DNA of 64,000 nucleotides from Triatoma infestans (Eukaryota > Arthropoda > Insecta > Hemiptera > Reduviidae): assembly GCA_011037195.1 (NCBI GenBank), contig JAAEAF010001531.1, positions 1-64,000 on the forward strand, given 5' to 3'. The notes under the pieces were generated by a model. The model was not told the DNA's origin. It ran no database searches and was given only the letters and a program-made list of their open reading frames with translations. Below, one piece after another: positions 56,745 to 64,000 of this stretch (position 1 is the stretch's first letter; every line of letters begins with the position of its first letter). The translations under genes and the position numbers were made by a program.

Positions 56745-57595
56745 AGAAGTTTTTAGGAAAATCTTTGAAGATATTTTCAAGGAAATCGCTGAGAAAAACT
56801 GTAATAATTCTTTTTGAACAAAAAAAAAAAAAAAAAAAATAGGTTTGTGATCTTTCACAAATCAGTCGATGACCGGAAGTGGCATGCTCTAACTAGCTGT
56901 ACGGAAATGCGGAAGAAAAAGTAACATTCTGTTGATTGGCAGCAAGTATATTACTAATATAAATTTAATTTAGAAATAAAAAATTATAAATTACAATATT
57001 TTTTATGGAGAAAATAACAACACGGAAGTCGTACTTCCGGTCAATTGATTTTCTTAAAACTGGGAATTTTGGCAACTTATATAATTCTAATTAATGTTTT
57101 TTTAGTTGACAGAATTTTATAGCAAATTAGTGGAAAAACTTAACCCCCACCTTTCCCCCAAAAGTGTCCTTGAAATGAATTTTCTCGGACAAATGATTAA
57201 AAAAAAAAAAAAAAAAAAAATTATAGCTCTCTGTATGTGGTTTTGAGTTTAAAGAAAATCGTTGGACCCCATTTCGACTAAATCACAAAAACTGGAAAAA
57301 AAAACCATTTAGTAAAGGAGCACTTTCTTGGTTGATGGATTTTGCCGGAAATCTTGGTGTCTGATGCGGTGATAGTACCTAAACGGAATACCAAGTTTGA
57401 ACTTCTTGCAACTTTTCATTTTTGAAATATTCTTTTTAGACACAGACCATTTTCTTAAAAAAACACGCATTTTTTTGGACTCAGCGGACCTCAAGACATG
57501 TATTTCCGGTGAAAACTCGTTTTCGAAAATCTGGCACGATCGTAATACTTCCTCTTGGTATTATTTTAATAAGAGAAAATAAAAATGATGTTCAC
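56745..57595 (-). mobile_element. family R copy (subfamily with TCTGATGC)
   Basis: Minus strand: palindrome remnant (57548-57590, AATACTTCCTCTTGG..AATAAGAGAAA), TTTCCGGTGAAAACTCG, GACCTCAAGACATG, and a 5'-unit GGAGCACTTTCTTGG. There is a G-poor C-tract block at 57145 (ACCTTTCCCCCAAAAGTG), and CGTACTTCCGGTCAATTG at 57030. It matches the copy at 36713-37164 best and has almost no CA microsatellite. Confidence 0.8.
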
Positions 57596-57902
57596 ATTAA
57601 ACACTCACAAGGGATTGCGATAGCCAAACCCCACAGTATCTAAGTAACTAGTCTCGAACCGCGTAAGCTTACAATGGTGCAAAAGCATACGTGGAAATCA
57701 TTTGGAAATTAATCAGGAAACAGTTAAGTTAGAACAAACTTCATGAATAATTAGTAAACTAAACTTAATAGAAAACCATTATTTCAACCACTTGCGTAAA
57801 TATTTCATCCACCTTAAATTTCGTCCTAAAGCATGAGTGTTTTTATGTTTAACTGAATCTTAATTTTACTATATATTATTATATTTTACTATATTGTTAT
57901 AT

Positions 57903-58311
57903 AGGATTATTGTACTGCGACCTGGAAGATCTGTTGTGCCTCCGGAGCCTTCTCAGTACGCTGCCGACATCCGAGCGGTGTTCTCTAGCTATAGACAACA
58001 TTGCCCCTGCCCATCAGCAGACAGTGAGCTGTAGAGGCTTCTAGGAAGAGAAAAATCTAAGAGCAGCATGCTGGATTCGAACCAGGCACCTCCGCGTTGC
58101 AATCCAGCGCGGTAATCCATTCCTTCTCCCTTGGCTTACGTTAATTAACTAAAGATAAAACTAAAAACGGAGACCCTAGTTTGTGTACTGTGTTTGTCTT
58201 AGTCTGGAAAGTATAATGTAGTTTAAGTGTATTGTGTACTGTTCTGACCAAGTGCAACTCATGGGTCGCTACTCCCCAAATAACTGCATGTAACAGATAC
58301 ACCTTGCGGGC
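57903..58311 (-). mobile_element. tRNA-derived SINE, long form, copy 2
   Basis: On the minus strand it has the same architecture as 7579-7990: 5' extension (CCCGCAAGGTGTATCTG), tRNA-like head with B-box GGTTCGAATCC (about 58071-58082), body, and tail GGCACAACAGATCTTCC..GTACAATAATCC. Its B-box is better preserved than that of the first copy. Confidence 0.8.
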
Positions 58312-59437
58312 TATATATTCTATATTCCTTTTGCGTTCTAATCATTTCAGTTTTTTGACAATCATAAGAGTAGCTTAAAAAATTGCATGCTGGTAATGGA
58401 TTCGCCATGCCTGTAAATATACGTAGACTACTTTGAACGGGAAATTCAATACAAATTCAAAAATCCAACTTAAAAAAAAAAAAGCCAGTCCTCCCGTAGC
58501 TCGTGTTCAATATAATTTACTGAAATTCACTAAATTATGTTGCGGCGCAAATATCTTTGATGGCTTTAGAAGAAAAAATAAAAAAGATAAAAAAATTTAA
58601 AAAAAGGATGTATCGCGTGCTTTATATATGTGCACGAAATGCACACACTGATGTATAAATTCCATAAATTCACACCGAATGTAAATTTTGTAAACATGAC
58701 TTTTATATATATATATAGAAATCACTGTCTGTTAACTGAAAAATTATGTTTTAAATAAATTATGTATCATTTTCTTTCTAATTAGGTTTTATATTTTTTT
58801 TTTTTTTTGCTAATAAAGTAGAGAAAAGGAAAAAGGATAAAAAATGATGGATTATGGAATGAATTTTAAATAAAATTACAAAAAAAAAAAAAATCAAACT
58901 GCATAAATGACCTTCATCAAGTAGAGAGACTCACTTAGTATAATTAATGACCAAACTGTAGAGCATTATATCAAGTCGATACACGTTCTAGACAGAGTTA
59001 CAAAGAAATTTACCTCCTGTCCCTTCTCCATAATTATCATGATCATTGCCATCATAAACTTTGTTTAAAATTAGTCTTCTTATAATTATATTGTATTAAT
59101 AACATATAATTAATTTAGTTGTTATAATTAATAGAGCACCAACAGATAATTAGTATAATTCAAAAATATAACCAACACTTTTTTTTTATTATTATTATCA
59201 TTATTATTATTTTTTGAAATGACTTGAAATTCTCTTTTATTAAAATGAAGAACCCATCATTAAATTTGGGTTTACTTTATCTTAAAGGCAATAAAAGAAA
59301 ATAATTCCGATCGCGGTGATGCTATCGTTGGTCCAGCACTGCTGGTCAAAAATTGGTTGAGATTTGTAAAGAATTGGCTAATTCAGAGAGTTAAGTTATT
59401 TTATTGGAAAACATAATTTTTGTTTTGTTTATTAAGA
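58312..59437. other. AT-rich spacer, nothing recognised
   Basis: Homopolymer tracts. At about 59438-59505 a short R 5'-like piece (GTATCGTGATTGTGTCAATTC, TCTCACCGGTTAATAC) precedes the Penelope remnant. Confidence 0.5.
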
Positions 59438-59554
59438 TGAAGTATCGTGATTGTGTCAATTCTTTTCGAAATTGTATTCTCACCGGTTAATACATAGTTT
59501 AAGATGTAATTATGATTGCCACATTCACACAAACTCACGAAATTTTTCAAAAAA

Positions 59555-59964
59555 AAAACTGGGCATCAAGACATCTTTCAGAATAAACAATAAATTAGGC
59601 AACAAAATCCGCACTCGTAGTGACTTTACTGACGTGTACGACAGCAGTAGCGTTTACGAGTTGAAGTGACCGGACTGTAACAACATTTACGTGGGGCAGA
59701 CAGGCAGAAAAATCACGAAACGTTTTACCGAACACATCAGATCAAATTATTAACCGACAAAGTTGACTCAAATTATGCCAATCACCTAAACACAAATCCG
59801 ATGACATCACCACCACGATGAAACTAATACATCCAGGCCACAAAGGACGACGACTTGACATAATAGAACAACTCGAAATATATAAACACAAGACACAAAA
59901 CTTAATAAACGAACAGACAAAATTTGCCAGTGAACCTTTATTCAAAACCCTCTTCCCACAATAA
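59555..59964 (+). pseudogene. Penelope-like element, GIY-YIG endonuclease remnant
   Basis: The C-terminal end of a Penelope-type polyprotein. GIKTSFRINNKLG precedes the endonuclease: SVYELK, a TGA (59667-59669) in place of the usual cysteine codon, then PDCNNIYVGQTGR (the YIG half) and KRFTEH with the family's arginine and glutamate. After RSNY the frame is lost. It resumes in another frame at about 59800 (MKLIHPGHKGRRLDIIEQLEIYKHK) and ends at TAA 59962-59964 after FKTLFPQ. The nonsense codon and frameshift make it inactive. The RT part is absent. The hammerhead piece at 60690-60840 lies 0.7 kb downstream in the same orientation, as expected for a terminal repeat of such an element. Confidence 0.87.
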
Positions 59965-60689
59965 CAATAGAAAACGCAATAAACAATGCACAACTCACCT
60001 GGACCACATAGTTCTTAAATCATTAGAACCAAACAGCTTTTAGTTTTAAATCTGCTAGTTTGTAAGTCTGTACATACGAAACAAAACAGTCTTTAAATCT
60101 GTACATATGTGAATGATGCATGCAAGTCAAGAAAATAAAATGTTCATGTGGATTGTACGTTACATTAAGATTAGAAAGCATACTGGTATAATTTTTTCAG
60201 TGATATATCTATAAATGTCTGTATATTTGAGCTCGTTTAGACTCGTTATATTTAGGCCGGTGAATAAAGAACCCATATTTAAGTATACGTGCGTACATGG
60301 ATGGTGTATGTGAATGTGTGTGAAAGGTGAAATGTGGAATGGAACTCATAGAAACAAAATTACTTGCTCAACATAGTTATGTATCTATACCATCTTACGA
60401 TCATTCAGCTTGGATTTTATCATTTACTCACGGCTGACACTTTAGTGTTATTTCGCTCTGTTATAAATTAATAAAAAGAAATAATTATAAGATGGTATAG
60501 ATAAATAATTATCAAAGTAAAAAATCTCCTTCAAAAATATAGTTTGTTATACATCCCCACTCATTGATGTTTCCATTTAAATAAAGGGAACAACGTCACT
60601 AAAAGGATCGAACACGTGTTTTCCCATTCAGGTAGTGTAACACCCCCGCTTAACCTAGTTCCGTCATAACAAAGAGCATTTCATATCCA

Positions 60690-60840
60690 ATGTATCAACT
60701 GTATTTGCTCCTGTGCAAGTCTATGTTATTACACTGTTTAACAAAAACATCTTGATGATGGAGCGAACGCTGGAAACCGGTCGATGACCACAAAAAGAAG
60801 TAGGGCTATAGTCATGGAAAATATCTCTGATAATTATCGG
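60690..60840 (+). mobile_element. Penelope-type terminal piece (type A), copy 3
   Basis: CTGTATTTGCTCCTGTGCAAG, TTACACTGTTTAACAAAAAC, the hammerhead block, GACCACAAAAAGAAGTAGGG and ATATCTCTGAT match the right half of the insertions at 18476 and 45900. Only one arm is present here, so it is not a foldback. Confidence 0.78.
60748..60786 (+). ncRNA. small hammerhead motif, one core change
   Basis: CATC, TTGATGA (first core base C to T), stem II AGCG-AA-CGCT, GGAAAC, CCGGTC and GATG. Stem I and the palindromic ACCGGU are intact. Confidence 0.7.
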
Positions 60841-61074
60841 CAAAGTTAATTCAAGTTTTTTTTGGTGATCTTCACTCAATTATCCCAAATTATGTAGGGC
60901 CGGATCTTTACCAGTGTGGATTTGATATTTATTTTCACTTTAAAACTGTATTTCCAGTATATTTCCAAAGTGGTTGGAACTCCTAGGGCACCGTCTTTCA
61001 AAAGCTTTAGTTATGGAAGTCATACCCATAGAGAATGGTGTTTTGATTTGCAAGATCTTTAGCAAATATTGCAA

Positions 61075-61163
61075 ATTTAATAAACATTTTTCAATTATCA
61101 TTCTAATAATTGGATAAATAGAAAGTTGTGTGAGTGAGTGTTTCATGCTTGATTTATTTTTTT
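61075..61163 (+). mobile_element. family R 3'-end fragment
   Basis: TTTTTCAATTATCATTCTAATAATTGG, AGAAAGTTGTGTG, a duplicated AGTG and TTTCATGCTTGA with a T-run. Confidence 0.65.
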
Positions 61164-61441
61164 TCATCGGAAGCTATATCATCATATATATATATATGAT
61201 TATAGTAAGGAATTCGAAACAGTAAATATTAGTGTTTAATATATCATATTTATTTGGAAATCATAGTTTAAGAAAACCGGTTCATTGTGTGTATAAACTT
61301 CTCCTGAGATATACATATATATTATATACTATATATTTATATATATATATGAAAGATGGATAGAATGGGGGTAGAGGGAAGTAGAGATGTGCAGCTTAGA
61401 GACCTTGACCTAAGATGATTAATGGCAGACTCTGCACACCC

Positions 61442-61473
<32 letters not shown>
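61442..61473. repeat. (CA)n microsatellite
   Basis: About sixteen CA units, with (TA)n tracts nearby at 61310-61350. Confidence 0.9.
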
Positions 61474-61477
<4 letters not shown>

Positions 61478-62232
61478 TATACACATAATATATACTACTA
61501 TGAAAAGAGAAGAACTTCGTTCTCACTTTGGTAAGTACGCCTTTCGTATATTAGTACGCATGCGCTAGGAATTTTTTTTTTTTCGTTATTTTTTGTCTTT
61601 TCTTTTCTTAATTACTTGCAAGTAAAAATATTGATCATTATTCATATGAAAACCAGTTTTTATAATATTTTGATACAATGATTGGATAAGAAATTTAGTT
61701 TCTATTAGTTTGAAAGCTTCATGAAGACATAATATTGAACGATAGTGTTTTATTGTAGTCACGTCTTTGGTGTTTGTTAGTAATTTAGTTGAGGACCTCC
61801 TTTCTCGTCAAAAATTTTTTAACTTACTGTATTTACGTTTTAAAACTATTGGCTAATCGTGATCAATGGAATCACCAGTTGGCTCATGAATTTATAAAAT
61901 ATTCTGTTTTATTCATTTTAAGGCTTGCTAAAAAATCAGTTCAAAGAAATGTTGGAGATTTAAAACACTCTTATCTTAAAGAATTTTATGAATACTAGGA
62001 ACTACAAATAGTATTGTAGCGGAATAGCACGTGAGACCTGTATGTACCAAATTTCACAGAAGCGACAATCCTTTCGATCTTCAAAGTAAAATGCGAACAC
62101 ATTTTAACCTCAAAAGCATTTTGAATTAATTGATTTTGTTTTTCCTTTTTTTTTTAATTAATTAATATTAAGTTAATCTCTTGTCGACATATATTTCTAG
62201 GAAGTGAACCAAATTCCAATAGGAGAAAGTTT

Positions 62233-62482
62233 ATTTATTTATTATTATTTTTTTTTAATTATTTAAGGCGCGTCAACATCTATGGTCATTAGCGCCCAGA
62301 GCCTTGTCAGTGCACTGCCAGCCTCCGGACAGTGTTCTCTCGTTACAGACAATACTGTCCATCAGCGGACAGTGAGTCCTAGAGAGGCTCCTAGGAAGAA
62401 TCTAAGGGTAGCACAGCTGGACTCGAACCCGGATCCTCCGCTTGGAAGTCCAGTACGTTAACCATTTAGCTATTCCCTTCCC
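62233..62482 (-). mobile_element. SINE, short form, complete with target-site duplication
   Basis: A 250-bp insert flanked by TAGGAGAAAGTTT (62220-62232 and 62483-62495). On the minus strand it has an A-box region AATAGCTAAATGGTTAAC, B-box GGGTTCGAGTCC, body with CACTGTCCGCTGATGGAC, then a terminal hairpin (62267-62296) that copies the end of the LINE at 1-2742, and an AT-rich tail. This is the best SINE copy for defining the family. Confidence 0.9.
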
Positions 62483-62499
62483 TAGGAGAAAGTTTGGTT

Positions 62500-63279
62500 A
62501 CATGAGAATTATAGTGAAAGAAGGTTGGGTGAGTATTTCAACTCGATCTTTGTTCTTACTATCTTGACGATATCTCAAAAGTGAAACGTCATAATAGGTT
62601 TATATTTGAAAATATTAGATGTAAGAGAAAAATCACTCAAATAGAAGAATTGACCATTAACTCAACCGCCTTCTACTAAATTCAATTTAGAAAATTGGCT
62701 ATGACATGTCTTCTGTCTTCTTTTTTTTCTCATTTTTGCCCCGAAAAGAAAGAAAAAGGAAATCAGTTAACTGTAAGTTAAAGTAAAGGAAATCAGTTAA
62801 AGTAAAACTAAGAAATATTCCTTTATATAGTGTACGTCATTTGGAAAATTTCCTTCAAAGAAAAATCTCTTTTTATCAACAATTTCTTGATAAGTTTTTT
62901 TTAAAAAAAAAACAAAAAAGCTGAATCATTATTTAATAAAAAAAATGAATAAATATTGAGATATACATTGTTTCCGGTTTAAAAAAAATATTATGTAAGT
63001 ATATTTTTTAGTTGTTCATCGAACGAACAAATAAAAAAAACGAAAAAAAGAAATGCTATTGACATCTAATAAAAGTAAATAAAATAAAATATTTTATTAG
63101 GTGATAACATTTCAAGGTTAAATAACTCCCCCCCCCATATATATATATATATATAATAATGTTATTCTCATTTTAGTTAGGCACCACTGCTAAATGTATA
63201 TAATATATAATATAATAATATAGTTATATTTCAAAATTAACTTTAAGATGAATATACATATTTTGATGTTCTGAAGTGA

Positions 63280-63314
<35 letters not shown>

Positions 63315-63392
63315 AAACGGTATTATTGTAGGGATATTTTTAGGAAAAATATAACTTAATAAATGTTTTTTCAATCGTCCAGGTCCTTAAAA
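62500..63392. other. AT-rich spacer with a 30-bp A-run
   Basis: A (TA)n tract at 63138-63154 and a pure A-run at about 63282-63310. A decayed R tail (AGAAGGTTGGGTGAGTATTTCAACTCGA) lies at 62518-62550. Confidence 0.55.
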
Positions 63393-64000
63393 TTATGGAT
63401 GGTAGGTCTGGAGCTGCGGTCTATTTCGAGACCGGAGATCATTTGACAGTATCTCTTGGTGAATGGACCACGGTCTTCCAGACTGAGGTTTATGCTATTC
63501 TGTGTTGTGTTTTGGATGAGAGGGTACGTAACACTAACTTAAATGGTGTTTGTATCTGCTCGGACAGCCAGGCTGCGTTGAAGGCGCTGAGTTCATGCGT
63601 CTTCACTTCCAGGTTGGTGTTAGAATGTTCAAAAAGACTGGAAGAGCTTTCTTCTCTGAAGGATGTGCTTCTAGTATGGGTGCCAGGTCACATGGGAATT
63701 TTTGGAAATGAGCAGGTGGATAGGTTTGCCAAATTAGGCGCCTCTCTTCCTTTCATTGGTCCCGAGCCTGCTGTTGGCGTGTCCTCTGGCACATGTCTGT
63801 CAGGCGTCCAGACATGGACAGCTTACAGTACATCCTTGGACAGTACATCCTTATGGATGAACTCAGTTGGTTTTCGGCAGTCCAAAATGCTCATCGGGGG
63901 TCCGGACAAGGCCATTAGTGAGACGTTGCTGTGTTTTTCACCACGGAGCGCTCTCAGGCATCTGGTTGGATCTCTTACTGGACATTGTGGTTTAAGGAGA
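63393..64000 (+). pseudogene. RNase H LINE, 5'-truncated, runs off the window
   Basis: Open without interruption from 63395 to the window end. It reads MDGRSGAAVYFE, FQTEVYAI (catalytic E), ICSDSQAAL (D), WVPGHMGIFGNEQVDRFAK (H and D), FIGPEPAVGV and GHCGLRR. It matches the minus-strand copy at 46188-47191 but keeps phase where that copy is shifted. The first aspartate (DGSR) is missing because the copy starts just after it. A 15-bp tandem duplication near 63825-63855 (ACAGTACATCCTTGG twice) adds five in-frame residues. The zinc finger and 3'UTR would lie beyond the window. Confidence 0.88.

Noticed and set aside
1..64000. CRISPR array, bacterial operons or phage
   Set aside because: No regular spacer array, ribosome-binding sites or dense coding; LINEs, SINEs and mariner elements show a eukaryotic genome.

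Overview
This is a 64-kb piece of an AT-rich, intron-rich-style eukaryotic genome with no recognisable host gene. RNase H-bearing non-LTR retrotransposons, tRNA-headed SINEs, mariner/Tigger DNA transposons, and Penelope-like fragments with small hammerhead ribozyme motifs suggest an arthropod, probably an insect. I cannot name the species. Practically every longer open frame either belongs to a transposable element or is a chance frame in repeats.

The most abundant component is a non-coding interspersed repeat of about 1 kb, called 'family R' here. Near-full-length copies lie at 2744-4062 (-, interrupted), 16209-17156 (+), 20714-21722 (+), 30055-31087 (-), 34171-35122 (+), 39700-41046 (+, interrupted) and 51258-52246 (-). 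Many fragments and solo 3' tails also occur. By my rough sum of the listed intervals R makes up about a quarter of the window. Each full copy starts with a palindrome (ACTTTCTCTTACT / AGTAAGAGAAAGT), carries a TG/CA microsatellite about 130 bp in, has two diverged tandem units of about 300 bp marked by CCGGAAGTGC, repeats AGTAAGAGAAAGT near the 3' end, and finishes with a hairpin (GTGTGA..TCACAC) and CAGA plus a T-run.

Left end (1-2742): the 3' part of a LINE, with a broken RT palm, an intact RNase H, a zinc finger, a structured 3'UTR and a poly(A)-rich tail. It is inserted at the end of an R copy. Its 3'-terminal 30-nt hairpin (2654-2683) is shared with SINE copies at 62233-62482 and 13516-13735, so these SINEs probably borrow that LINE's machinery.

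7-19 kb: nested SINEs (7579-7990, 13280-13735, 15236-15531), decayed LINE pieces (8940-9010, 9470-9850), a frameshifted LINE (11041-12188), R copies, and a Penelope-type foldback insertion at 18476-18770 carrying hammerhead motifs.

24-28 kb: a 328-bp LINE 3'-end module (24133-24460), hammerhead-like Penelope-type fragments, a mariner pseudogene, and a second mariner/Tc-type C-terminus.

36-47 kb: a 295-bp insertion with a 13-bp target-site duplication, a second LINE module cut at the same base as the first (37178-37502), a foldback with the cleanest hammerhead (39355-39396, minus strand), an internally deleted Tigger transposon (41791-43201), a third Penelope-type insertion, and a 1-kb RNase H LINE (46188-47191, -).

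49-64 kb: an inverted pair of an unnamed repeat (44180-44690 with 49625-50120), another decayed RNase H LINE (53960-55198), a Penelope GIY-YIG endonuclease remnant (59555-59964) followed by a hammerhead-bearing piece, SINEs, and an RNase H LINE running off the right edge (63393-64000).

The elements form parasitic tiers: LINEs supply machinery, SINEs copy a LINE tail, Penelope-type elements carry ribozymes, and R appears fully non-autonomous. Stretches not listed are AT-rich sequence in which I see nothing but short homopolymers and simple repeats.
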